From: Aliitabrizicola sp041905595
GTDB taxonomy: Bacteria; Pseudomonadota; Alphaproteobacteria; Rhodobacterales; Rhodobacteraceae
DNA: 64,000 bases
Reading direction: 5' to 3'
NCBI GenBank assembly: GCA_041905595.1
Contig: JAYRKT010000026.1
Location: forward strand, 1 to 64,000
Shown here piece by piece: positions 9,376 to 17,892 of the stretch; positions within the stretch are counted from its first letter, which is position 1; each line of letters begins with the position of its first letter. Below the pieces are notes generated by a model, which was not told the origin of the DNA, did not search any database, and was given only the letters and a program-made list of their open reading frames with translations. Made by a program: the position numbers and the translations under genes.

Positions 9376-9716
9376 TTCCCTGCATTTCGGTTCTTTCCGT
9401 TTGTCGGCGGAGTTTCCGTCGGTTACGTCGGGGGAATCCGATCTGAGACGTAGGTCTTATGCGTCATCGACCCGTACTGACCCCGCCGTCTCTGTTCGGG
9501 AAGTTCGATCGTGCGGTTTTCTGGATTTCCCTGTTACTACGGGAATAACAGGGAATTTCGCGCGGAATCCCAGTCGTCGCCAGAATCTGGCTTCAGATTT
9601 CCTCAGGATATCATGCCTTTGCAGGAAAATTCCCTACTCAACGGAACAGTGAATTTTGTCACCCGAACAGGGAATTCGATCACGTGATCAGCGAAGCCTA
9701 TCGCCGGATCAGGGAA
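9376..9716. repeat. cluster of CAGGGAA repeats next to serine recombinase
   Basis: Between tRNA-Ser and the recombinase gene the heptamer CAGGGAA or its complement occurs five times: 9376-9382 (TTCCCTG), 9527-9533 (TTCCCTG), 9549-9555, 9668-9674 and 9710-9716. A variant TTCCCTA is at 9630-9636. A perfect 12-base palindrome GATCACGTGATC lies at 9678-9689. No coding frame is convincing here. Such a cluster beside a recombinase may be its recombination or accessory binding region, or an operator array for the element. Confidence 0.7.
9527..9555. repeat. perfect 10-base inverted repeat, 9-base spacer
   Basis: TTCCCTGTTA (9527-9536) and TAACAGGGAA (9546-9555) are exact reverse complements. There is no T-tract after it, so it is more like a protein-binding dyad than a terminator. 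It contains two of the five CAGGGAA units of the surrounding cluster. Confidence 0.75.
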
Positions 9717-9723
9717 TAGGGTC

Positions 9724-11412
9724 TCAGGCGCCGAGTCCCAGCCTTGCTTCCTGCTCGCGCCAGGACGCTGGCAGGTCCATGCGGATGAGCGCGTCGACCG
9801 TAAGATGCGGCGCCAGCGTGCCGTCCAGAATGGCTGCCTGAATGCGAGGTGAGAGCAAGGCCAGCGGCAGCCGAGTGCGGATGTAGCTCTCGGAATGTCC
9901 GTCGGCCCGGGCGATCTCGGTGAGCGTAGTGCCGGCCTTGAGGTCCCGCAGCCAGGCATGGCTGCGAGCGAGGACGCGCTGGAAAGTTGGATCCGGAGTC
10001 GACCGCCGGTCTCCAGCGACCAGTTTCAACTCGATCCCGCGTCGACCGAGCATCAGAGGCGTCGTGAGGGTCAACAGATCAGGCAACACCTCGTCCGGCG
10101 TGACGCCGAGACTTTCCGCAATAACTGCGGGGTCGAGCATGAGATCCAGTCGCATCTCCGCGACCAGGACGGATGCGATCACAGAGCCCAGCAGGGCGAT
10201 GTCCCCCACCCTCAATCTCTCGGCGAGCGAACGGACTGCCTCTTGCTGGCGGGTTGCCGTCGTCACGTCCGGGTGTGCCAGGAGGCTCTGCCGGTCGGCG
10301 CAGGCCCCGAGGTGGCCCGCAACCGTCTCGGCGATCACCTTGTGCAACTCGCGCGCTGGAAGCCGCCATCCCGCGCGACCGGGGCCTTCCGGCTGGCCTT
10401 TTGCCCGCAACAGCCGCGCCGAGACGTAATAGCTGATCCGTCTTCCATTTTTCGTTGTATGGCTCGGCGTCAAGCGATCTCCGCACTCGTCGATGATCTT
10501 GCCGACCAGCGGCGCAGGAAGTGCCGAGGACGTCGCGAGCCGCCGTCCCCTTGGCCGAGCACTTTGTTCGACAAGCCGGGACTGAACCCGGTCCCAGAGG
10601 TCTACTGGCACGATCGCCGGATGTTGACCGGGCCAAATCCGGTCGTGGTGGCGGATCTGGCCGCGATAGACCGGGTTGGTCAGCAGGTGATGAATCATGC
10701 CCCGGGTGAGGACAGCGCCACCGCGGGTCCGTCCGGTCGTGAAGTGATGGAGCTTCGAGCGCAGACCGGCCTCGCGCGCCTCGGCCTCGACGGCGGCAAG
10801 CGTGCCGATCCGATCATAGCATTCGAACAGCCAAAGCACCTGACCCGCCTCCTGCAGGTTGACCACGAGACCCCGGACCTGTGGATTCGGATCGCGGTCG
10901 TAGCCGAGCGGCACGATGCTGCCCATCCAGAGCCCTTTCTTCTTCGAGGCGGCGATCTTGTCGCGGATCCGCTCGGCGGTGACCTCGCGTTCGAACTGGG
11001 CGAAGGAGAGGAGCACGTTGAGCGTCAGTCGTCCCATCGAGGAGGAGGTGTTGAAGGCCTGGGTCACCGAGACGAAGGAGCAGCCGGCGGCCTCGAAGCG
11101 CTCGACCAGCTTGGCGAAGTCGGCGAGCGAGCGGGTCAGCCGGTCGATCTTGTAGACGACCACCATGCCGACGCGCCCGGCGTCGATATCGGCAAGCAGG
11201 CGCAGCAGCGCCGGCCGCTCCAGCGTTCCGCCAGAGATCCCGCCATCGTCATAGCGCTCGGTGACCTGTTTCCAGCCCTCGTGGCGCTGGCTGGCGATAT
11301 AGGCGGCACAGGCCTCGTACTGGGCATCGAGCGAGTTGAAGCGCTGGTCCAGCCCGTCCTCGGAGGATTTCCGGGTGTAGATCGCGCAGCGGATCGTGGG
11401 TTTAGCGGTCAT
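9724..11412 (-). CDS. large serine recombinase (island A)
   Basis: A 562-residue site-specific recombinase. The N-terminal resolvase domain (about 1-150) has the catalytic-serine motif YTRKSSEDGLD, DDGGISGGTLERP, and KIDRLTRSLADFA. The E helix carries REVTAERIRDK. The central recombinase domain has GLWMGSIVPLGYD and a TNPVYRG motif; a long C-terminal DNA-binding part ends in an HTH-like segment (SESYIRTRLPLALLSPRIQ). Such enzymes integrate or excise phages and islands. Its start overlaps the DUF2924 gene stop (ATGA), so it is the distal gene of a DUF3489-DUF2924-recombinase operon. It points toward the CAGGGAA cluster and tRNA-Ser. Confidence 0.93.
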   Translation of the reverse strand: MTAKPTIRCAIYTRKSSEDGLDQRFNSLDAQYEACAAYIASQRHEGWKQVTERYDDGGISGGTLERPALLRLLADIDAGRVGMVVVYKIDRLTRSLADFAKLVERFEAAGCSFVSVTQAFNTSSSMGRLTLNVLLSFAQFEREVTAERIRDKIAASKKKGLWMGSIVPLGYDRDPNPQVRGLVVNLQEAGQVLWLFECYDRIGTLAAVEAEAREAGLRSKLHHFTTGRTRGGAVLTRGMIHHLLTNPVYRGQIRHHDRIWPGQHPAIVPVDLWDRVQSRLVEQSARPRGRRLATSSALPAPLVGKIIDECGDRLTPSHTTKNGRRISYYVSARLLRAKGQPEGPGRAGWRLPARELHKVIAETVAGHLGACADRQSLLAHPDVTTATRQQEAVRSLAERLRVGDIALLGSVIASVLVAEMRLDLMLDPAVIAESLGVTPDEVLPDLLTLTTPLMLGRRGIELKLVAGDRRSTPDPTFQRVLARSHAWLRDLKAGTTLTEIARADGHSESYIRTRLPLALLSPRIQAAILDGTLAPHLTVDALIRMDLPASWREQEARLGLGA

Positions 11413-11867
11413 TTCGCGGGTCTAGCTTTGGGAGGAGCCGCGCCGTCCAATCCGAAGAAGCGCGGGCCCGACCAATGCGCCCCGGTGATCTCGCGCGCGA
11501 TGGCCGAGAGCGAGCGATACGACTTGCCCTTCCAGCGGTAGCCGTCCCCCGTCACGTCGACGACATGGCTTACGCCGGCCCATTCCCGGATCAGCCGACC
11601 ACCATGGGACAGGGTGGATGCTCTGGACCGTCGACGGCCCTCGGCGACGGCGCTGATCTGGCGTTGCCGCGCCTTCGTCAGCCCGCCAGCCTGCCGCGCC
11701 TGGCATTCATAGGCGAGGATCCGGCGCAAGACCGGGCGGCTGATGCTTTTTGGCGCCACGCCCCCGATGAGGTCGGTCCAAAGCGCGAGGAGATCCTCGC
11801 GCCCGGCCTGGTCGATTACCGCGAGCCGGGCCGCCACCGCTTCGGTCGCGTTGGGACCGCGCATCAT
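11409..11867 (-). CDS. DUF2924 domain protein (island A)
   Basis: A 152-residue protein of the DUF2924 family, whose members are almost always found next to large serine recombinases of this type. Recognisable parts are the central PVLRRILAYECQARQAGG and the C-terminal GDGYRWKGKSYRSLSAIAREITG. Its function is unknown; a directionality or DNA-binding accessory role is an inference from constant linkage. It overlaps the recombinase start and the DUF3489 stop by 4 bases each. A homologue occupies the same place in island B (38031-38486). Confidence 0.85.
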   Translation of the reverse strand: MMRGPNATEAVAARLAVIDQAGREDLLALWTDLIGGVAPKSISRPVLRRILAYECQARQAGGLTKARQRQISAVAEGRRRSRASTLSHGGRLIREWAGVSHVVDVTGDGYRWKGKSYRSLSAIAREITGAHWSGPRFFGLDGAAPPKARPAK

Positions 11868-12127
11868 GGCCGTTCCCTCTTGGCCATGGCCGTGGAGACC
11901 GGCGTGGGAGACTCGATCCGCCAGGTGGTTGGCGCGTCTCCCGTACCCGGTTGGCGGGTGAGGACGAGCCCGGCCTTGCGCAAGCCGGTCAGCGCGGCTC
12001 GGGCGGAATGGGGCTGCCAGCCGGTCGCGGCGCAGATCTCGTCCAGTGAAGCTCCGCCCTCGCGGGCGAGCAGGCCGCGAACGAGGTCCGATTTCGTGGC
12101 GCGTTCTGGCTTGGGGGTTTTCGTCAT
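11864..12127 (-). CDS. DUF3489 domain protein (small wHTH-like)
   Basis: An 87-residue protein. The segment SDLVRGLLAREGGASLDEI and TGWQPHSARAALTGLRKAGL matches the DUF3489 family, which looks like a short winged-helix DNA-binding unit. It is the first gene of the recombinase operon, so it may repress the operon or act as a recombination factor; that is inference. Its stop overlaps the DUF2924 start. No counterpart by sequence exists in island B, where an excisionase-like HTH protein takes the first place. Confidence 0.78.
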   Translation of the reverse strand: MTKTPKPERATKSDLVRGLLAREGGASLDEICAATGWQPHSARAALTGLRKAGLVLTRQPGTGDAPTTWRIESPTPVSTAMAKRERP

Positions 12128-12563
12128 CTGTCTCTCTCTGTGCGCGGGCCAGCAGGATGCAGGCCCTTCGTAGCGAGACAGGCCCGGGATCGGTCCGGGC
12201 GTGAGGACAGCAACGCTCGTTCCGAGCGCATAGTCCAGCAGAATGTCGGGGCCGAGATCAGGTACCTCACCCTGGATTGTTGTTCAACGCCAATGAGTTA
12301 GATGATATTTTTGATCTGCGCCCCCTTGACGCCCTTCGGCGGAGGCCAGATATTTCCAGCACGACCAGGGCGTGACCCCTGGGGGCCCTGAGCCCACCGT
12401 CGCCTTTGTTTGGCACTCATCCGCAGGCTCGACCTGCCATTATGGGACTCAAAGAAGGCACCCGAACCGGATCGGTTTCCGGAGGGTGCAGCTTTGCGCC
12501 CTCTTCCCCGATCCAGACCGCAAACCGGCCTCGGCCCGAGGCCAACCCGAACTGGAGACGGAC
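12128..12563. other. divergent promoter region of island A
   Basis: About 435 bases between the leftward recombinase operon and the rightward methyltransferase gene. It must contain both promoters. A small perfect inverted repeat CGCTCG-TTC-CGAGCG lies at 12214-12228 and could be an operator. A possible minus-strand reading frame of 39 codons (12298-12417) has no recognisable features and is not called. Confidence 0.5.
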
Positions 12564-13985
12564 ATGGTACGCGCCAATCCTGCAAAGACTGCCCAGAGGA
12601 CTGCCCCGAGCCCGACGCCGATCCTGGCCCGGGCGGACGACCGTGCCATCGGGCGCGTCACGCCCTACGCCCGGAATGCCCGGCGCCATTCCGACCGGCA
12701 GATCGATCTCATCGTCCGGTCGATCCGGACCTTCGGCTTCGTGAACCCGATCCTCGTCGATCGCGGCGGGGTGATCGTCGGCGGGCATGGCCGCTACGAG
12801 GCAGCGCTGCGGCTTGGCCTCGAGTCGGTGCCGGTGGTCGAGATCGACCATCTCTCCCCAGACGAGATCCGCGCCTACCGGATTGCCGACAACCGCATCG
12901 CGGAACTGTCCGATTGGGACGAGGACACGCTCAGGCTGGAGATCACCGCACTCGTCGACCTGGAACTGGCCGGGTCGATCGATTTCGAGGTGAGCCTCAC
13001 CGGCTTCGCGACGCCGGAGATCGACCTGATCCTCGAGCCTGCCGCCGCAAAGCCCAAGGTGACCGAGAGCGTCGAACTGCCCGACCCGGGAGCCGCGGCC
13101 GTCACCCGTGCCGGTGATCTCTGGCATCTCGGGCCGCACCGGCTGATCTGCGGCGACGCGCTCTCGGCCTCCGTCCACTCCACTCTCCTGGGCTGCGACC
13201 AGGTCCGCATGGTCTTCACCGATCCGCCCTACAATGTCCCGATCCAGGGCCATGTCCGCATCGGAAGCTCCAGCGGCCACCGCGAGTTCGCCATGGGGGT
13301 CGGCGAGATGAGCGAGGGCCAGTTCCGCGGCTTCCTCGCCGAGAGCCTCGGACGCGCCGTGGCACAAACAATGCCTGGTGCCGTCCTGATGGTCTGCATG
13401 GACTGGCGCCATGTCGAGGAGCTGGTCGCCGCGGGCAAGTCCCTCGGGCTCGACCTCCTGAACATCTGCGTCTGGAACAAGACCAATGGGGGCATGGGAA
13501 GTCTCTACCGCTCCAAGCATGAACTCATCTGCGTCTTCCGCTCGGGCAAGGCGCCGCATGTCAACAATGTCGAACTCGGTCGCCATGGCCGCTACCGTAC
13601 CAACGTCTGGGATTATGCCGGCGTGAACACCTTCCGGCGGGGCCGGGCCGCCGACCTCGCCGACCATCCGACCGTCAAGCCGACCGCGCTGGTCGCGGAT
13701 GCGATCCGCGATGTCACCCATCGTGGCGATATCGTGCTCGACCCGTTCGGCGGCTCCGGCACCACCTTGCTCGCGGCGGAGAAGACCGCCCGCGTGGCAC
13801 GGCTCGTCGAGCTTGATCCGCTGTACGTCGATACCGCGATCCGGCGCTGGCAGGCCCTGACCGGGCGCGCCGCCGTGTTGGCCGGAACGGGAGAGACCTT
13901 CGCCGAACGGGAACAGGCGTTGCAGCGGGAGATGACCTTGGCCGCAGAGCCGCAGAAACGGGAGACCGACCGTGGCGAAGCGTAA
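12564..13985 (+). CDS. ParB-domain DNA methyltransferase (island A)
   Basis: A 473-residue protein; ATG 12564 is chosen because GGAGACGGAC lies just before it and homology begins soon after. The N-terminal ParB-like nuclease/sulfiredoxin fold covers about residues 30-130 (YARNARRHSD, VGGHGRYEAA, ADNRIAELSDW). The methyltransferase domain has the amino-methylase motif TDPPYN near residue 220 and the SAM-binding DPFGGSGTTLLA near 390. This order is known from phage and island proteins encoded just before terminase. It would methylate adenine-N6 or cytosine-N4. The stop overlaps the next gene, so MTase-DUF5681-TerL is one transcript. Confidence 0.9.
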   Translation: MVRANPAKTAQRTAPSPTPILARADDRAIGRVTPYARNARRHSDRQIDLIVRSIRTFGFVNPILVDRGGVIVGGHGRYEAALRLGLESVPVVEIDHLSPDEIRAYRIADNRIAELSDWDEDTLRLEITALVDLELAGSIDFEVSLTGFATPEIDLILEPAAAKPKVTESVELPDPGAAAVTRAGDLWHLGPHRLICGDALSASVHSTLLGCDQVRMVFTDPPYNVPIQGHVRIGSSSGHREFAMGVGEMSEGQFRGFLAESLGRAVAQTMPGAVLMVCMDWRHVEELVAAGKSLGLDLLNICVWNKTNGGMGSLYRSKHELICVFRSGKAPHVNNVELGRHGRYRTNVWDYAGVNTFRRGRAADLADHPTVKPTALVADAIRDVTHRGDIVLDPFGGSGTTLLAAEKTARVARLVELDPLYVDTAIRRWQALTGRAAVLAGTGETFAEREQALQREMTLAAEPQKRETDRGEA

Positions 13986-14427
13986 GGACAAGGGGACCGG
14001 GCCGGAAGATGCGGGGGACTACGAGGTCGGCTATGGCCGGCCGCCGGTGGCAAGTCGGTTCAAGCCCGGCACGTCTGGCAATTCGAAGGGGCGGCCGCGC
14101 GCCCCGAAGAGCTTTGCCGAGGCCCTCGAGAAGCAGCTCTCGACCAAGGTGGCGGTCAGCGAGAACGGCAGGCGCAAGCTGATGCAGATCCGCGAGATCA
14201 TCGCCGGCAAGCTGGTACGGAAGGCGGCTGAAGGCGATCACCAGGCGAGCGCGCTGTTGCTCAAGGCGATGCCCGGCGGATCGGGTTCATCGCCGCCCGG
14301 CGATCTTGATCCGGTCGGTGATCCCGGTGCGCAGGAACGCCTGCTGCGGAAGATCGCGGCCAGCATGGGCGGTTCGGTCGACGCGCTGCTGAACTTGCCC
14401 GCGGAGGTTGACGATGACGAAGCATGA
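13972..14427 (+). CDS. DUF5681 domain protein
   Basis: A 151-residue protein starting at GTG 13972, overlapping the methyltransferase end by 14 bases. The N-terminal half has the DUF5681 signature RFKPGTSGNSKGRPR, followed by a helical region with AEALEKQLS and IIAGKLVRKAAEGD. Proteins of this family are encoded directly before phage terminase large subunits, and a terminase small-subunit-like role in DNA recognition is plausible but unproven. It overlaps the terminase gene by 14 bases. Confidence 0.82.
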   Translation: MAKRKDKGTGPEDAGDYEVGYGRPPVASRFKPGTSGNSKGRPRAPKSFAEALEKQLSTKVAVSENGRRKLMQIREIIAGKLVRKAAEGDHQASALLLKAMPGGSGSSPPGDLDPVGDPGAQERLLRKIAASMGGSVDALLNLPAEVDDDEA

Positions 14428-15916
14428 CCCTTCCCGGGCAGGCCTGGTGTCACTCTCGCTCCAGCACCTTTGTCAGACCAACCTCTATGCCTTCCTGCAG
14501 GCAGCCTTCCCGATCCTCTGCCCTGGAGTCACCTTCCAGCCGGCCGCCTATCTCGAAGCCATGTGCCATGCACTGCAGGAAGTGGCGGAGGGTCGCGAGA
14601 CCCGCCTCATCATTTCCGTGGCGCCACGGCATCTCAAGAGCATTTGCGCCTCGGTGCTCCTGCCCGCCTTCGTCCTCGGGCGGGATCCCGCGGCCAAGGT
14701 GATGGTGGTGAGCTACGGTGGAGAACTTGCCCGCGACCTGGCGTTGACCTTCCGCCGTCTCGTGCAGAGCCCGCTCTACCGGGAGCTCTTTCCGGGGGCG
14801 GTGATCGATCCGCGCTCCGACCGGATCGAGGACATGCGCACCACCAAGGGAGGGGGGCGGGCGGCGATCTCGCTCGGAGGCGCCATGACTGGCAAGGGTG
14901 CAACCCTAATCGTGCTCGACGACCTGATGAAGGCGGGTGATGCCGCTTCAGCCGCCATGCGCGAAGACGTGCGGACCAAGTTCGACCAGTCGATCCATTC
15001 CCGTCTCAACGACAAGCGCACCGGCGCCATCGTCTCGGTCGCCCAGCGTCTGCATGTCGATGACATCACCGCCTATCTCCTCGACAAGGGCACCTTCCGG
15101 CACATGCGCCTCGATTCGATCGCGGGCGAAGCGCAGGACTGGCCGCTCTATCGCGGCCGCAGTTACCAGAGGGCGCTCGGCGACATCCTCAATCCCGGTC
15201 GTGAACCGCGTGATGCACTTGACCAAATCCGCGAGGAAATCGGCGACTACGCCTTCCACGCACAATATCTCCAGGACCCGCGGCCCTCCGACAGCTGCTA
15301 TCTGCGCCGCGACCAACTGACGATCGTGCCGACCCTGCCGCCGCTCGACGAGTTCACCAGGCGTACCCAGAGTTGGGACCCGGCTTCGCACGACGGACCG
15401 CGCAGCGACTACAGCGTGGGGATCACCTTCGGCTGGCACGAACCCTCGCAGCGCTGGTTCGTCCTCCATGTCGAGCGGGTGCGTCTCGCCTATCCCGAGC
15501 TGAAGGACCGGGTCCTCGCGCTCCGCAAGCATTGGTGTGCCGACAGGGTGCTGATCGAGAACTCGGCACTCGGGGTGCCGCTCTGCCAGCAACTCCGCCC
15601 CACTGGCTACCGGGTGTTCTTTCCGGTGAAAGCCACGGAAGGCAAGACCGAGCGTTTCATCGCCCAGACCGACTGGATCATCAGCGGCAAGCTCGCAATC
15701 CCGGCCGACCAGCCCTGGTCCCAGGAGCTGATGAGCGAACTCCTCGCCTTTCCCAACGACCGCCACGATGACCAGGTAGATGCCCTGGTCCAGTGGGTGG
15801 CCTGGGTGCGGCGGGCGCAGGGTGCCTACCTCGACACAAATCCGGATACCGGTCGCCGTAACGGCAAATACCGGCCTCAGATGGTAAGGCCAGAGGATAG
15901 AATGAAGTTCAGGTGA
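14414..15916 (+). CDS. phage terminase large subunit
   Basis: A 500-residue packaging motor/nuclease. ATG 14414 is preferred over TTG 14408 because GCGGAGG sits 6 bases upstream of it. The ATPase part has a Walker A-like loop SVAPRHLKSICAS, Walker B LIVLDDLMKAGD, and coupling motif SVAQRLHVDD. The RNase H-like nuclease part has acidic residues in SWDPAS, IENSALG and HDDQVDALV. The length and motif set look complete. No portal, protease, capsid or tail gene follows: the island stops here and gives way to a broken metabolic gene, so this is an orphan packaging gene. Confidence 0.92.
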   Translation: MTKHDPSRAGLVSLSLQHLCQTNLYAFLQAAFPILCPGVTFQPAAYLEAMCHALQEVAEGRETRLIISVAPRHLKSICASVLLPAFVLGRDPAAKVMVVSYGGELARDLALTFRRLVQSPLYRELFPGAVIDPRSDRIEDMRTTKGGGRAAISLGGAMTGKGATLIVLDDLMKAGDAASAAMREDVRTKFDQSIHSRLNDKRTGAIVSVAQRLHVDDITAYLLDKGTFRHMRLDSIAGEAQDWPLYRGRSYQRALGDILNPGREPRDALDQIREEIGDYAFHAQYLQDPRPSDSCYLRRDQLTIVPTLPPLDEFTRRTQSWDPASHDGPRSDYSVGITFGWHEPSQRWFVLHVERVRLAYPELKDRVLALRKHWCADRVLIENSALGVPLCQQLRPTGYRVFFPVKATEGKTERFIAQTDWIISGKLAIPADQPWSQELMSELLAFPNDRHDDQVDALVQWVAWVRRAQGAYLDTNPDTGRRNGKYRPQMVRPEDRMKFR

Positions 15917-16045
15917 GTTGGTTGCGGGGGCAGGATTTGCGCTTCATTTGCCGAGCACGGCCCGCTCAATCCACCTTATGCGGAGCTCAGGTCTGGCGGC
16001 TGGTTAGGGAGGAATGCGGCCATTTGCCGTGCACATTCCCCCATG

Positions 16046-16460
16046 AGGGCGAAGAAGACCCCGACCTCATCAATGCCAGCAAGCAGACGATTACCGAACT
16101 GCCGCAGACCGCGTTCTTCGACAGCGCGACCTCCTTCGCCATGATCCGTGGCGGCAAAATCGTCATGGCGATCCTTGGCGCGATGGAAGTGGCCGAGAAT
16201 GGCGACCTCGCGAACTGGATGATCCCCGGCAAGCTCTTCAAGGGTATGGGCGGGGCGATGGACCTTGTCGCGGGCGTGGGGCGTGTCGTGGTCGTGATGG
16301 ACAACACGTCGAAACACGGCGAGCGCAGGTGCTGCACCAGTGCACGCTGCCCCTGACCGGCAAGGGCGTGGTCGACCGCATCTTCACCAATCTCGGTGTG
16401 CCCGCCGTGGTCTACTTCAACACCATCGAAACCGACCAGCAGGTGCAGGCCGTAGCTTAA
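16046..16460 (+). pseudogene. fragment of 3-oxoacid CoA-transferase subunit B
   Basis: The frame from about 16046 reads EEDPDLINASKQTITELP and FFDSATSFAMIRGGKI, then NWMIPGKLFKGMGGAMDLVAG, all typical of CoA-transferase beta subunits. At about 16327 one base is missing: translation continues in another frame as VLHQCTLPLTGKGVVDRI. After about 16402 the sequence no longer matches the family and a stop follows at 16458. The N-terminal ~100 residues are absent. So it is cut at the 5' end, frameshifted inside and altered at the 3' end. It marks the right-hand junction of island A, and any native gene here was disrupted. Confidence 0.85.
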
Positions 16461-16595
16461 ATCACCCCGAAATCTGTCCAACAATCGGGGATTAGCTCAG
16501 TCCTCAGAAGGTTCGCACAGGGCACTGGCGACACACTGGTTACGGGAGTTGACCTTCGTACTCAGTCTGAAAAGCGCAGGCAGGTCCGTGACTTG

Positions 16596-17618
16596 CTATC
16601 CCCGATGTTCCAAAGGTGAAAAGCCGAAGCGCTGTTTGAATGCCTTTGAAAAGCTTCCTCGGCTGCTGAATCCGGTTTCAATCGCAACCTCCAGCACCGA
16701 CATTGTGGTGCTGCGGAGCAGGTCGCGCGCCTCTTGAAGCCGAAGGCCAAGATAATAGCTCTTCGGCGTCTCACGCATGCATCTCTTGAAGGACCGCTCG
16801 AGCTGGCGCTGGCTGGTGCCAAAAATGTCGGCAAGTTCGCAGATCTCCAGCGGAACCGCGATGTTCATTTTCATCGCATTGACAACTCGAAGGAGATTCG
16901 GATTTCGGCGCTCGGTCGCGGAAGGGAAAAGCTGTGTCTGCCGATCAGTCGCGCTGCGGATCGTGGAATGAAGACACATATCGGCCACTGATTTAGCGAG
17001 ATGACGCCCGTAATCGCGTTCAATCAGGGCCAGCATCATGTCAATCACGGCCTCACCTCCCGCGCAGGAGAAATGCCTGCGACCGATCACATAGAGCTGT
17101 TCGAGAGGTTCGATTCCGAACAGCTCGCGAAATGCTGCCAAGTTCTCCCAGTGAACGGTGGTGGAATCGTCACCTATCAGGCCAGCGCGCGCAAGTGTAT
17201 AGGCTCCTGTGCACACAGCCCCAAGCCTGCCTCCATGTCTGGAATGTTCCCGCAGCCATTGAAGCACATTCCGATCAGCTGCACCTGAAGAGTCGGTGCC
17301 AGCGCAGACCACTACCGTTGTTTCCCGGCCCAGACGCTCCAACCCCTGATCGGCATCTATCCTAACTCCAGCCGAACTCTGGGCGGGTTTCCCGTCGATG
17401 CTGACCACGCGCCAGCTATAGAGGGGTTGTTGCGTCAACTGATTTGCAATCCTCAACGGATCAATCAGGGCGCTGAAGGCAAGCAGCGTAAAATTTGGCA
17501 GTGTCAGGAAAGCAAAATCCCGAGTTCGGACTTCACCGGAATAGCGCAAATGCGCGACGCCAGTTGCGATAACCGGCGCAGCCTCTGCCAGATCTGTCCT
17601 AAAGATGTGACTCGTCAT
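16596..17618 (-). CDS. GlxA family transcriptional regulator (DJ-1/PfpI + AraC)
   Basis: A 340-residue regulator. The N-terminal half (about 30-210) is a DJ-1/PfpI glutamine-amidotransferase-like sensor domain with the conserved nucleophile region GAVCTGAYTLARAGLL-like (here AVCTGAYTLARAGLI). The C-terminal ~100 residues are an AraC-type double HTH, with LADIFGTSQRQLERSFK and VAIETGFSSRGSFSKAFKQRFG. GlxA-type regulators often control quaternary-amine, carnitine, glycine-betaine and arginine catabolism. It lies beside, and on the same strand as, the ABC operon of the creatinine locus, so control of that locus is a reasonable inference. Confidence 0.9.
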   Translation of the reverse strand: MTSHIFRTDLAEAAPVIATGVAHLRYSGEVRTRDFAFLTLPNFTLLAFSALIDPLRIANQLTQQPLYSWRVVSIDGKPAQSSAGVRIDADQGLERLGRETTVVVCAGTDSSGAADRNVLQWLREHSRHGGRLGAVCTGAYTLARAGLIGDDSTTVHWENLAAFRELFGIEPLEQLYVIGRRHFSCAGGEAVIDMMLALIERDYGRHLAKSVADMCLHSTIRSATDRQTQLFPSATERRNPNLLRVVNAMKMNIAVPLEICELADIFGTSQRQLERSFKRCMRETPKSYYLGLRLQEARDLLRSTTMSVLEVAIETGFSSRGSFSKAFKQRFGFSPLEHRG

Positions 17619-17892
17619 GCTGGGGACTCCTGTTCAGATCTGGAGAAACCATCTGTTTGGTTCAGGAGACAACCAGTTCTACTGGCCGCGCTGCCGCCTG
17701 AATGGGTTTCTTCCCAGTATCTTGGCTATCCGATGAATAAGGTCGGCAGTGGGGAATGAAACTGCCGCAATCTGCGATTTACTCATTCCCGTTGTCGCAA
17801 CAGACAGCACAAGGCTATCGATTTTATCTGTCGCATTGTCCATCGCCATAGGAGTCAGACGACCTGCAACCAATGCCGATCCGGTCGAAGAA

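Noticed and set aside
9376..9716. CRISPR array in the CAGGGAA repeat cluster
   Set aside because: Units are only 7-10 bases, irregularly spaced and in both orientations, and no cas genes are present in the window.
9895..11541. Plus-strand open frame of 548 codons
   Set aside because: It is the mirror of the serine recombinase gene in high-GC DNA; the minus-strand protein has clear catalytic motifs and this one has none.
12298..12417. Possible 39-codon minus-strand peptide in the island A control region
   Set aside because: Composition is low-complexity Gly/Arg/Pro and there is no clear ribosome site.
12417..13991. Minus-strand open frame of 524 codons opposite the methyltransferase gene
   Set aside because: Histidine- and arginine-rich shadow of the real methyltransferase; no domain or start signal.
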